Positions 1 to 7,077 of a stretch of DNA of 14,327 nucleotides are shown here, one piece after another. How positions within the stretch are numbered: position 1 is the first letter of the stretch; every line of letters begins with the position of its first letter. The stretch spans positions 763,874-778,200 of the forward strand of contig CP070733.1 in NCBI GenBank assembly GCA_020347585.1, written 5' to 3'. Both the position numbers and the translations under genes were made by a program. This stretch comes from Pseudomonadota bacterium (lineage in GTDB: Bacteria > Pseudomonadota > Gammaproteobacteria > CAMYNG01). The notes below the pieces were generated by a model that had not been told where the DNA came from, did no database searches, and was given only the letters and a program-made list of their open reading frames with translations.

Positions 1-26
1 ATTTAGAGGGGGTCATCCAGCCCCGC

Positions 27-1148
27 TCAACCAAAAGCGTCCTCGTGGAACCGCGCCTGGATTGTTTCAATCTCTTGCTGGCGCCGCTGCAGCGCCTCGA
101 CGCAGTCCTTATCCAGTTTCGAGCCCGCCAGGCGGCGCAGGCTGGCGAAGGCCTCTTCGTTGGACCAGGCCTGTTTGTAGGGGCGGCGGCTGGTCAGCGC
201 GTCGAAGATGTCGGCGGTGGTGACGATGCGTGCCTCCAGCGGGATTTCATCACCTGCCAAGCCGCACGGATAGCCGCTGCCGTCGATCCACTCGTGGTGG
301 GAGAACACGATGTTTCGCAGGATCTCGACGTGTACCAGCTGGCTGAGATCGAACTCGGCGAGCATATAGTCGACCATTTCAAGTCCCTTGTCGGTGTGCG
401 TTTGCATCAGGGCGTACTCATCGTGATCCAGGCCGCCGGGTTTTAGAAGCACGATATCGGGGATGGCAATCTTGCCGATGTCGTGCATGGGCGAAAACAA
501 GAACACGTGGTCGATGTATTCGTCGCTGAGGTTGTGACCCTCGGCAAGCTCGCAGGCGATGATGCGCGCATAACGCGACATGCGTTCCAGATGCGCGCCG
601 GTTTCGCAGTCTCGGCTAGCGGTGATGTGACGAATCGTTTTGGTGGCTGCGCTGAGGCGGCGAATTGCTCGGATCTCACTTACCACCATCAGTGCGAGTA
701 GTCGGCCAAAGGGGTCGATCTGCGAAACCACGTCCGGAGCGAAACGACGAGCATCGGTGGAGTTAAAAAAGACGAAACCAAAAAAGTCGCCGTCGAAAAA
801 CATCGGCATGGTGTAGCTTGAGCGGAACCCGGCGGCGACCAGGCGCTGGGTGTGCTCCTGTGTGCTGGCGTCGAAGTCGCGGAGGTCATCAACGATGCGC
901 GGTGTCCCCGACGCCGCGATCTCGCACAGTCCTGGGGTCTCGGCGAGTTTCGCCTGGTAGTGAACTATGGGTGCCTCGCCGGTGTTACTGCCGAGAAAGG
1001 TTTTCAGATAGTCGGTCTGAAGGTCGTAAACCGCCACCGCAACGCGATCGATAAACGGGTAATGGTCGCGCAGGGCGCGGTGCAGAATCGCGATCTTCTC
1101 GGAAAGGGAGTGGCGTTGCTCCAGCTCCGCAAGGGCGGGGGTGGCCAT
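27..1148 (-). CDS. GAF-like + HD-GYP domain protein (probable cyclic-di-GMP phosphodiesterase), copy 1
   Basis: The 373-residue protein has an N-terminal GAF-like sensor region (about residues 15-160, including FRSSYTMPMFFDGDFFGFVF) and a C-terminal HD-GYP domain (about 175-345). All residues expected to bind the metal centre are visible: E182 and H186 in ETGAH, H222/D223 in HDIGK, H251, H284/H285 in HHEW, and D313; the GYP signature is at 292-294. HD-GYP enzymes hydrolyse cyclic di-GMP in the cytoplasm, so catalytic competence is expected. There is no signal peptide or membrane segment, and the signal sensed by the GAF part is unknown. The ATG at 1148 is preceded by AGGAG with a 10-nt spacer. 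The gene is monocistronic, about 100 bp downstream of the hydrolase gene on the same strand, with a TATAAT box in the gap. A close paralogue lies at 12130-13245. The function of the domain is well supported; the biological role is not. Confidence 0.93.
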   Translation of the reverse strand: MATPALAELEQRHSLSEKIAILHRALRDHYPFIDRVAVAVYDLQTDYLKTFLGSNTGEAPIVHYQAKLAETPGLCEIAASGTPRIVDDLRDFDASTQEHTQRLVAAGFRSSYTMPMFFDGDFFGFVFFNSTDARRFAPDVVSQIDPFGRLLALMVVSEIRAIRRLSAATKTIRHITASRDCETGAHLERMSRYARIIACELAEGHNLSDEYIDHVFLFSPMHDIGKIAIPDIVLLKPGGLDHDEYALMQTHTDKGLEMVDYMLAEFDLSQLVHVEILRNIVFSHHEWIDGSGYPCGLAGDEIPLEARIVTTADIFDALTSRRPYKQAWSNEEAFASLRRLAGSKLDKDCVEALQRRQQEIETIQARFHEDAFG

Positions 1149-1174
1149 GGTTGCATTGCTCCTGGTGTCGTTCG

Positions 1175-1192
1175 CCTCGCCCTCTGGCGAGG
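1175..1192 (-). other. Leader hairpin in front of HD-GYP copy 1
   Basis: CCTCGCC and GGCGAGG form a perfect 7-bp stem around a CTCT loop. On the minus strand it falls directly after the expected transcription start of the HD-GYP gene (a TATAAT box ends at 1201) and before its Shine-Dalgarno sequence. No T-tract follows on either strand, so it is not a typical Rho-independent terminator. It may be a 5' mRNA stem-loop or a weak end signal for the upstream hydrolase transcript. Confidence 0.5.
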
Positions 1193-1200
1193 GGATACCA

Positions 1201-1206
1201 ATTATA
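1201..1206 (-). promoter_or_regulatory. -10 box (TATAAT) of a probable promoter for HD-GYP copy 1
   Basis: A perfect TATAAT reads on the minus strand 52 bp upstream of the ATG at 1148. At 17-bp spacing the -35 position (1224-1229) reads ATCAGA, which is poor, so the promoter may need an activator. The tandem repeats at 1204-1251 lie exactly over the -35 region and upstream of it. Confidence 0.5.
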
Positions 1207-1251
1207 TTGACAACGATCCGGCTTCTGATATTAACAACGGTCCGGCTTCAC
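1204..1251. repeat. Two tandem 24-bp direct repeats upstream of HD-GYP copy 1
   Basis: Units 1204-1227 and 1228-1251 match at 20 of 24 positions, sharing an ATATT-ACAACG-TCCGGCTTC core. The second unit covers the hydrolase stop codon (TGA, 1248-1250). Their position next to the TATAAT box suggests paired protein-binding sites, but a chance duplication cannot be excluded. Confidence 0.6.
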
Positions 1252-2204
1252 AATTCTTGAGTTGCGACACTGTTTGTCGTGAACTGCATCGCATTTGCGG
1301 GTAGTTTTGGCGCCATGGGGCTGTCGCCGGCCAAAACGTGACTAGTGAGAAACTCCGTTGCCATTTCGATGACCTGCCGCGAGCGCAGTATGCGCCGATG
1401 CCCGAGTTCTTCGGTGCGGATAAATCCAGCGCCCGGCCAGGCGCGCGCTATACGCTCGCTTTCCTGCCAGGGTACGTCCTCGTCGTCACGATCGTGAATA
1501 ATCAGTGCGGGGGTCGTCAGCCCCGCGGCGACGTGCTCGGCTGAGGCCTCGTGCCAGATCTGCGGGCCGAAGCGGCGTTCGACGCGCCGCCTGACGGGCA
1601 CTAGCACTGGTTCTGGGATATGGAGCATGGTGGCGAACTTGTCCATCAGTTCATCGAGGCGCGCCGTCGGGCTGACGCAGACCACGCGCTCGGCCGGAAA
1701 GCCATCTGCGAGTGCCATGGCCAGCGCAGTCACGCCCAGCGAGTGAGCGATTACGCCGGCAAACGGCCCATGTCCGTCGCCGATCGCCTCGAGTACCGCC
1801 ACCATCTCGAACAGATTGGTTTGTTTGCCCGCGGTCTGTCCGTGTGCCGGGAAGTCCAGTGCCACGACCCGGTGCCCGGCCCGGCGCAGCGGCTCGACAA
1901 AGCTGCCAAGCTGACTACCGCGCCCGTTCCAGCCGTGCACCAGTAGTACCGGCGGGCCGTCGCCCCATGAATAGACCGCAACATCATGTCCATCAACCTG
2001 GATGCGGGTGTGCGTAGCGCGCTCCAGCAGGCGCCGCTCGCGCGCCGGCGCCGGAAAGCGGTGGGTCGAGAACCACAACCGCCAGGCGAGCAGGCCCATC
2101 AGCCGCGGCACAATGGGACCGAGGGTGCGAAAGCCCGCCCGCAGCGCGCGCACTACGCGAGGGATATCGTGCGCGGACTGTCCGTTGTTGTTGGCCTGTT
2201 CCAT
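1248..2204 (-). CDS. Alpha/beta-hydrolase fold protein
   Basis: The 318-residue protein carries the hydrolase signatures: an oxyanion-hole region HGWNGRG (90-96), the strand-turn motif ALDFPAHG (115-122), a nucleophile elbow AHSLG with Ser155 (Ala replaces the usual first Gly), a likely acid Asp241 in HDRDDEDVP (237-245), and His269 in ELGHR. It belongs to the broad soluble esterase/lipase-like group; the substrate cannot be told. A basic-hydrophobic stretch at about 20-50 precedes the fold and may touch the membrane. The last 25 or so residues are a non-conserved tail. The reading frame is open further upstream to 2642, but the ATG at 2204 is preferred: it has AGGGAGA 7 nt upstream, begins a plausible N-terminus, and overlaps the TetR stop codon by one base (TGATG). 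The pair is thus translationally coupled and probably controlled by that repressor. Confidence 0.9.
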   Translation of the reverse strand: MEQANNNGQSAHDIPRVVRALRAGFRTLGPIVPRLMGLLAWRLWFSTHRFPAPARERRLLERATHTRIQVDGHDVAVYSWGDGPPVLLVHGWNGRGSQLGSFVEPLRRAGHRVVALDFPAHGQTAGKQTNLFEMVAVLEAIGDGHGPFAGVIAHSLGVTALAMALADGFPAERVVCVSPTARLDELMDKFATMLHIPEPVLVPVRRRVERRFGPQIWHEASAEHVAAGLTTPALIIHDRDDEDVPWQESERIARAWPGAGFIRTEELGHRRILRSRQVIEMATEFLTSHVLAGDSPMAPKLPANAMQFTTNSVATQEL

Positions 2205-2842
2205 CAGTTGGTCTCCCTGCTTGGGTGGGCGCCCGGCCCGGTGCCTTCTGCGGCGGTCGCTGACCGCACGTCCATCCCGAGGTCGCATTTGAGCTGGCGC
2301 AGCGTGTCGCGAAATGCTGTCGGGCCGGCCACGCGCGCGATCTGCAGCGCGCCTTGCAGCGCCGCGACCACCACCAGCGCCTTGGCTTCGGGCAAACCGG
2401 CAAACTGAAATTGCCCTTGTTCGCGGCCGTCGCGCAGCACGCCGGCCAGAAACTCGCGGATCTCGGCATCGAGGGCGCGGGTGGCCACGCGCATATCGTC
2501 GGGAATGGCGTTGAACTCGGCCTCGAGCACCCCTAGCGGGCAGACACAATTGTCGTGGCGCAGGTAGTTGAGCGGGATGGCGAAATAGCCGTTGAGCAGC
2601 GTGGCCGGATCGCTGCCCCGCCTCCGGTGCGCGGCGACCCATGCGTGAAACCGCCGCCGGTAGCGATCGATCAGGGCGGCGCCCAGGTTGCCCTTGGTGG
2701 GGAAGTGGTAGTGGACCGCCGCGTTGCGGATCCCCAACGGCTGCGAAATATTCTGATAACTGAAGGCGTTAAAGCCGCGCTGCTGCAGCAGTGTCTCGGC
2801 GGCGTCGAGTATCTGTTCGCGGGTATCGGGGCGGGCGCTCAT
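2204..2842 (-). CDS. TetR/AcrR-family transcriptional repressor
   Basis: The 212-residue protein has an N-terminal TetR helix-turn-helix (about residues 8-55: REQILDAAETLL, then ISQPLGIRNAAVHYHFPTKG) and a ligand-binding C-terminal domain. The C-terminal half resembles the YdhM/NemR-type group (NCVCPLGVLEAEF, 98-110). Cys99 and Cys101 sit where this group often has a conserved Cys, so a thiol- or electrophile-responsive mechanism is possible but unproven. The ATG at 2842 has a strong GGAGG 6 nt upstream. The gene leads a two-gene operon with the hydrolase. A 26-bp perfect inverted repeat at 2859-2884, between the -35 box and the start codon, is the likely operator, which implies autorepression and control of the hydrolase. 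The inducer is probably a hydrolase substrate or a reactive compound, by inference only. Confidence 0.94.
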   Translation of the reverse strand: MSARPDTREQILDAAETLLQQRGFNAFSYQNISQPLGIRNAAVHYHFPTKGNLGAALIDRYRRRFHAWVAAHRRRGSDPATLLNGYFAIPLNYLRHDNCVCPLGVLEAEFNAIPDDMRVATRALDAEIREFLAGVLRDGREQGQFQFAGLPEAKALVVVAALQGALQIARVAGPTAFRDTLRQLKCDLGMDVRSATAAEGTGPGAHPSRETN

Positions 2843-2858
2843 GGTATCCTCCCTGGTT

Positions 2859-2884
2859 ACCTACTTACTTAGTAGTAAGTAGGT
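2859..2884. promoter_or_regulatory. Probable TetR operator (perfect 11-bp inverted repeat)
   Basis: ACCTACTTACT and AGTAAGTAGGT are exact reverse complements separated by TAGT. Length, symmetry and position (17 bp upstream of the repressor ATG, immediately downstream of the -35 box) fit an autoregulatory TetR-family operator covering the spacer and -10 region of the promoter. Confidence 0.85.
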
Positions 2885-2888
2885 TGAT

Positions 2889-2894
2889 TGTCAA
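2889..2894 (-). promoter_or_regulatory. -35 box (TTGACA) of the tetR-hydrolase promoter
   Basis: A perfect TTGACA reads on the minus strand 47 bp upstream of the repressor ATG. The -10 lies inside the operator palindrome and is a poor match at every spacing (for example TACTAA or ACTAAG), so the exact -10 is uncertain. The layout fits steric repression by the adjacent operator. Confidence 0.6.
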
Positions 2895-3032
2895 GACGAG
2901 GCTCGGACGCGTTTGTTGGCTCGGGCGGGTAATTTTCCACAGCCACAGGGGGTATTGGTTAACTGCGGTGTATGGGCGCCAGGGTGCATGCTTCATCTTA
3001 AGGAGAACGCGCACAACGTGGAGGCAAGGACC

Positions 3033-3311
3033 ATGCAGGTAGTGTTTTCGAAAGGGGGAGGCGTCCTGCAGAACCCGTGTCCGCGCAGCCTCGCCATCGT
3101 GATGGTTCGCCAGCACGGGCGCTTTGTTGCGCACAGCCGGACGCAGGTCGCGGAGCGTCTCGAGCACGCGCGCGGTGTGCTTTCGGCACGCTGCTGTCAG
3201 CACGCTTCGCGCAAGGTTGTGGTTCACTACGATCCGACCCGTACCTCAAAGCAGATCCTGCTGCGGGTGATGAAGCAGGAGGGGTATGACGCCGTCGCCG
3301 CGGGGGGCTGA
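3033..3311 (+). CDS. Small HMA/ferredoxin-like-fold protein without CxxC motif
   Basis: The 92-residue protein is not a named family I can assign with certainty. From about residue 17 it reads like a beta-alpha-beta-beta-alpha-beta heavy-metal-associated domain: strand LAIVMVRQHG, helix TQVAERLEHARGVLSA, strand KVVVHYDP, helix SKQILLRVMKQEGYDA. The last two elements closely match the second half of copper-chaperone domains. The metal-binding CxxC loop is missing: the place between strand 1 and helix 1 reads GRFVAHSRT, although CC occurs before strand 2. It may therefore bind something else or act as a partner domain. Start choice is uncertain: ATG 3033 has GAGG 8 nt upstream, while an in-frame GTG at 3018 lies 12 nt after a stronger AAGGAGA (2999-3005), giving 97 residues. 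The frame is open back to 2913. The next gene on the same strand starts 125 bp downstream. Confidence 0.7.
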   Translation: MQVVFSKGGGVLQNPCPRSLAIVMVRQHGRFVAHSRTQVAERLEHARGVLSARCCQHASRKVVVHYDPTRTSKQILLRVMKQEGYDAVAAGG

Positions 3312-3342
3312 TCGCGTGCACGGAAGTTTCTAACACCGCCCC

Positions 3343-3355
3343 GTTCGCAGCGAAC
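3343..3355. repeat. Short palindrome GTTCGC-A-GCGAAC
   Basis: Perfect 6-bp arms around one base, about 80 bp upstream of the gene at 3437. It could be an operator half or simply a chance GC-rich palindrome. No promoter boxes are recognisable beside it. Confidence 0.3.
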
Positions 3356-3436
3356 TTCACCGCCGCCGCCCCGGTCCCTTTATGCGAGGCTTAAGCGCCG
3401 GCGTGCGCATCGCGGTACCGCAACAGGGGACACACC

Positions 3437-4021
3437 ATGGGCAAAAGCAACCGCAACATTTCTGGTCCACTGTTGGCGGTCGTGCTGGCAGCGGCAATAC
3501 GCGATGTGTCGATCGCGGTCGCCGAGGATGCCGAGCCGGCAGTCAGTGCGGGACCGCCGCTGAGCACTGCCATGGATGAGGCACGGCTCGACACACTCAT
3601 CAGACGCCTGGATACCCGGGCCGAGGGTGGCCAGGGGCACTGGCAGTTGTCAGTGGATGGGCGAACGGTCACCGTGCTTGCCGATGCGGACGCCGATCGC
3701 ATGCGCATCATCGTGCCCGTGGTCCGCTCGGCGGAGCTTGAGCGCGACCTGCTCTACCGCGTGCTGCAGGCCAATTTCGACTCGGCGCTGGATGCGCGCT
3801 ACTCGATTGCGCGCGGTTTGCTGTGGAGCGCCTTTATCCACCCGCTGGGCTCGTTGACCGACGCCGGATTCGTCTCGGGCGTCGGCCAGGTGGTGAACCT
3901 GGCGGCCACCTTTGGCAGCAGCTTCTCCTCAGGCGCACTGATCTTTGAGGGTGGCGACAGCCAGGATCTGCAGCGCCGCGAACTCATCGACCAGCTCATG
4001 GAAAAAGGCCAGGTGATCTGA
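3437..4021 (+). CDS. Probable exported YbjN/type III-chaperone-like fold protein
   Basis: The 194-residue protein starts at an ATG with AGGGGA 6 nt upstream. Residues 1-29 look like a signal peptide: Lys/Arg near the start, a short hydrophobic stretch LLAVVLAAA, and a possible cleavage site AVA|ED at 29/30; charged residues within the stretch make this moderate. The mature part (about 45-175) contains strands and helices reminiscent of the YbjN/type III secretion chaperone-like superfamily: RMRIIVPVV, then the distinctive LLYRVLQANFDSALDARYSI, then FGSSFSSGALIF. This is fold recognition from memory of related hypothetical proteins, not a function. There is no catalytic motif. It sits 167 bp upstream of sucA on the same strand, but the gap has its own AT-rich promoter-like region, so co-transcription with the suc operon is not implied. 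Confidence 0.8.
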   Translation: MGKSNRNISGPLLAVVLAAAIRDVSIAVAEDAEPAVSAGPPLSTAMDEARLDTLIRRLDTRAEGGQGHWQLSVDGRTVTVLADADADRMRIIVPVVRSAELERDLLYRVLQANFDSALDARYSIARGLLWSAFIHPLGSLTDAGFVSGVGQVVNLAATFGSSFSSGALIFEGGDSQDLQRRELIDQLMEKGQVI

Positions 4022-4096
4022 GCAAGCCATGAAACCTTTGGCGCGGGGCATGTCAATTACTATCAGGAGAGGCGAATTGACGCAGCGCATTTGCGA

Positions 4097-4124
4097 TTGG
4101 CCGAATCTGTGCAATAAATATCAA
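4097..4124 (+). promoter_or_regulatory. Candidate promoter of the suc operon
   Basis: The gap 4022-4188 contains a markedly AT-rich block (about 4112-4134) in an otherwise GC-rich region. The best sigma70-like pair I see is TTGGCC (4097-4102), 16-bp spacer, TATCAA (4119-4124); TTGCGA (4091-4096) with TAAATA (4115-4120) at 18 bp is an alternative. Matches are modest, so only the region, not the exact boxes, is supported. Confidence 0.35.
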
Positions 4125-4188
4125 ATAAATAAAGTGTGGTGCCCGGGTGCCGACAAGCATTTCAGGCGCTGCGTACACCGGGCTGGTG

Positions 4189-7074
4189 ATGGACGACAAG
4201 GTAAAAGGCTTCAAGACCCTGCAGGAACGCCACGCGGCGTCGTTTCTTGCGGGAGCCAATGCGCCCTATGTCGAAGCGCTCTACGAACGCTTTCTCGAAG
4301 ACCCCAATAGCGTCGAGTCTCGGTGGCGAAGCTTCTTTGAGACCCTGCCGCGTGTGGACGGCGTGGTTACCGATGTTGCCCACTCGAACGTGCGCGACGC
4401 GTTTCGGCACCTGGCCCGAGCGCCGCGCACGGCGGTGGCGGTGCCGGGCGCTCCGGTTGCTACCGATGCCGACCATGCCCGCAAGCAGGTGCGGGTGCTG
4501 CAGTTGATCAACGCCTACCGATTCCGCGGTCACCAGATTGCCAACTTTGAGCCACTGGGCATCCGCGAGATTCCCGAGGCACCCGATCTGCAACTCGCCT
4601 ATCACGGTTTCACCGAAGCCGACCTTGAGACAGTGTTCGAGACCGGTTCGCTCGCCGGGCCGGAGCGGGCCACCCTGCGCGAGATAGTCGAGATACTCGC
4701 GCAAACCTACTGCCGGTGCGTGGGCGCCGAGTACATGCACATCACCAACACGGACGAAAAGCGCTGGTTGCAGGATCGCCTGGAACGCGATCATTGCAAC
4801 CCCGAATATTCACTCGACACAAAGCGCCGCTTGCTGGAACGCAGCATGGCCGCCGAGGCGCTGGAAAACTATCTGCACACCCGCTACGTCGGACAGAAAC
4901 GCTTCTCTATCGAGGGTGCCGAGAGCCTAATCCCGCTGCTAGATGAACTCATTCAGCGCGGCGGCGAGCATGGCCTACAGGAATTGGTCATTGGCATGGC
5001 GCACCGCGGACGCATCAACGTGTTAACTCACATCATGGGCAAGATGCCATCCGACCTGTTCATGGAGTTCGAGGGTAAGCACGACGGCGGTAACGGCTCG
5101 GGCGACGTCAAGTACCATATGGGATTTTCCTCGAACGTCGGAACACGGCGCGAGCCGGTGCACGTGGCACTAGCGTTCAATCCCTCGCACCTTGAGATCG
5201 TCGGGCCGGTGATTCAGGGCTCAGTGCGCGCGCGCCAGGAGCGCCGTGGCGATCGCCACGGTAGCGAGGTGATGGCGGTTCTGATCCACGGCGATGCGGC
5301 GTTCGCCGGGCAGGGCGTGGTGATGGAGACCTTCAACATGTCGCAGTCACGCGGCTTCTCCACTAAGGGCACAGTGCATGTCATCGTTAATAACCAGATA
5401 GGCTTCACCACCAGCGACCAGCAGGATGCGCGTTCCACGCTGTACTGCACCGACGTGGCCAAGATGGTTAACGCGCCAATCTTTCACGTCGACGGCGATG
5501 ATCCTGAGTCGGTGCTGTTTGTTACGCAGATCGCGCTCGACTACCGCATGATGTTCCGCAAGGATGTGATTATCGACCTGGTATGCTACCGCCGCCACGG
5601 TCACAGTGAGGCCGACGAACCCATGGCCACGCAGCCGTCCATGTACCGTCGAATCCGCGACAAGGTATCGTCTCCGACGCTCTATGCGCGACGCCTGGTG
5701 GAGGCGGGGGAGATACCTGTCGACGAGCCGGGACGCATGCGCGAGGCATATTTGAGCGCGCTTGAGGTCGGCGAGGTGGTGGCGCGCGACGTGATACCGC
5801 ACAGCCGCGCCTACTACAAGTACGCCAGCAACTGGCACCGCTTCGTCGACGCCGACTGGCGCAAGAAGGTTGATACCTCCGTGCCGATGGATACTCTGCG
5901 CGACCTGGCGCACCGTCTGGTGGAATTGCCGCAAGGTTTCGAATTGCATCCCACGGTGGCCAAGATAACCGACAACCGGCGCAAGATGGCTGTCGGGGCG
6001 CTGCCCGTAGACTGGGGCTTTGGTGAGACCATGGCATACGCCACCTTGCTGAAAGACGGCTATGGCGTGCGGTTGTCAGGCCAGGATAGCGGCCGCGGGA
6101 CATTTTTTCACCGCCACGCCGTGCTCTATAACCAGGTGAACGGCGAATCGTACATCCCGCTGCGCAACCTGTCGGATACGCAGGCAAACTTCCTGGTGAT
6201 CAACTCGCTGCTCTCCGAGGAAGCGGTGCTGGCTTTCGAATACGGTTTTGCCACCACGGATCCCGATACCCTGACCATCTGGGAAGCGCAGTTCGGCGAC
6301 TTCGCCAACAACGCGCAGGTCGTGATCGACCAGTTCATCAGCGCCGGCGAACAGAAGTGGACGCGCCTGACGGGTCTGGTGATGTTTCTGCCGCACGGCT
6401 TCGAAGGCCAGGGTCCCGAGCATTCCTCGGCGCGCCCCGAGCGTTACCTGCAGCTTTGCGCCGAGTACAACATGCAAGTGTGTGTGCCGACCACGCCGGC
6501 GCAGATCTTCCACCTGCTCAGGCGCCAGATAATGCGTGCAAGCCGCAAGCCGCTGGTGGTAATGACGCCCAAGAGCCTGCTGCGCCACCGCCTTGCGACC
6601 TCGACACTGGACGATGTGACCAGCGGCGCTTTCCAGGAGGTCATCCCCGAATTCGACGAACTAGACGACAGCAAGGTGCGGCGTGTCGTGCTGTGCAGCG
6701 GCAAGGTTTACTATGATTTGTTGGACAAGCGCCGTGCGGACGGCCGCGTGGACGTGGCAATCATTCGCATCGAGCAGCTCTATCCGTTCCCTGAGGAGGA
6801 GCTGGCAGCGCAGCTGGCGCGCTACCCCCGGGCGAAGGTGTTCATCTGGTGTCAGGAGGAACCCAAGAACCAGGGAGCTTGGTACACCAGTCAGCATCAC
6901 ATGCGCAACGCGATCGGCGAGCGTGGTCCGCTGTACTACGCCGGGCGGGCCCTGTCGGCGGCGCCCGCGGTCGGCTATCCGGCGCGGCACCTCGAGCAGC
7001 AGCATCAGCTGGTAAAAGACGCGTTGGGCAACGATACTCATGTGAAGGCAAAACCCAAACGCGAAAAGGCATAA
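4189..7074 (+). CDS. sucA: 2-oxoglutarate dehydrogenase E1 component
   Basis: This is the thiamine-diphosphate-dependent decarboxylase of the 2-oxoglutarate dehydrogenase complex, which passes the succinyl group to lipoyl-SucB. It has 961 residues, normal for the family. Visible landmarks are the N-terminal segment SFLAGANAPYVEALYERFLE, MAHRGRINVL (from 270), IVNNQIGFTT, RRHGHSEADEP (GHSEADEP at 471-478; the family usually has GHNEADEP), SGQDSGRGTFFHRHAV (from 630), PHGFEGQGPEHSSARPER and, near the end, CQEEPKNQGAWY. The ATG at 4189 gives the N-terminus expected from E. coli SucA; an in-frame GTG at 4147 would add 14 residues unlike the family. Neither start has a convincing Shine-Dalgarno sequence, which is unusual for such an abundant enzyme. 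It leads the five-gene operon, and sucB begins 3 nt after its stop. Confidence 0.97.
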   Translation: MDDKVKGFKTLQERHAASFLAGANAPYVEALYERFLEDPNSVESRWRSFFETLPRVDGVVTDVAHSNVRDAFRHLARAPRTAVAVPGAPVATDADHARKQVRVLQLINAYRFRGHQIANFEPLGIREIPEAPDLQLAYHGFTEADLETVFETGSLAGPERATLREIVEILAQTYCRCVGAEYMHITNTDEKRWLQDRLERDHCNPEYSLDTKRRLLERSMAAEALENYLHTRYVGQKRFSIEGAESLIPLLDELIQRGGEHGLQELVIGMAHRGRINVLTHIMGKMPSDLFMEFEGKHDGGNGSGDVKYHMGFSSNVGTRREPVHVALAFNPSHLEIVGPVIQGSVRARQERRGDRHGSEVMAVLIHGDAAFAGQGVVMETFNMSQSRGFSTKGTVHVIVNNQIGFTTSDQQDARSTLYCTDVAKMVNAPIFHVDGDDPESVLFVTQIALDYRMMFRKDVIIDLVCYRRHGHSEADEPMATQPSMYRRIRDKVSSPTLYARRLVEAGEIPVDEPGRMREAYLSALEVGEVVARDVIPHSRAYYKYASNWHRFVDADWRKKVDTSVPMDTLRDLAHRLVELPQGFELHPTVAKITDNRRKMAVGALPVDWGFGETMAYATLLKDGYGVRLSGQDSGRGTFFHRHAVLYNQVNGESYIPLRNLSDTQANFLVINSLLSEEAVLAFEYGFATTDPDTLTIWEAQFGDFANNAQVVIDQFISAGEQKWTRLTGLVMFLPHGFEGQGPEHSSARPERYLQLCAEYNMQVCVPTTPAQIFHLLRRQIMRASRKPLVVMTPKSLLRHRLATSTLDDVTSGAFQEVIPEFDELDDSKVRRVVLCSGKVYYDLLDKRRADGRVDVAIIRIEQLYPFPEEELAAQLARYPRAKVFIWCQEEPKNQGAWYTSQHHMRNAIGERGPLYYAGRALSAAPAVGYPARHLEQQHQLVKDALGNDTHVKAKPKREKA

Positions 7075-7077
7075 CAC

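Noticed and set aside
1..26. GGGG...CCCC hairpin after the HD-GYP copy 1 stop codon as a terminator
   Set aside because: The stem is only 4-5 bp and is followed by CTCTAAAT without a T-run; too weak and cut by the window edge.
852..1304. 150-residue plus-strand frame opposite HD-GYP copy 1
   Set aside because: It runs through the HD-GYP gene and its promoter repeats and has no protein-like pattern.
2205..2642. Upstream extension of the hydrolase frame to 464 residues
   Set aside because: It overlaps the TetR gene almost completely, is Arg/Ala-rich shadow sequence, and ATG 2204 has a good SD and gives a normal family start.
4147..4188. GTG 4147 as the sucA start
   Set aside because: It adds 14 residues not seen in SucA relatives and has no SD either; ATG 4189 gives the expected N-terminus.
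4029..4310. 93-residue plus-strand frame overlapping the start of sucA
   Set aside because: No protein-like pattern, no SD in front of its ATG, and most of it lies within the sucA coding region in another frame.
5347..6588. Long antisense frames opposite sucA (170-205 residues)
   Set aside because: They are complementary shadows of a strongly conserved gene in GC-rich DNA, with no family motifs.
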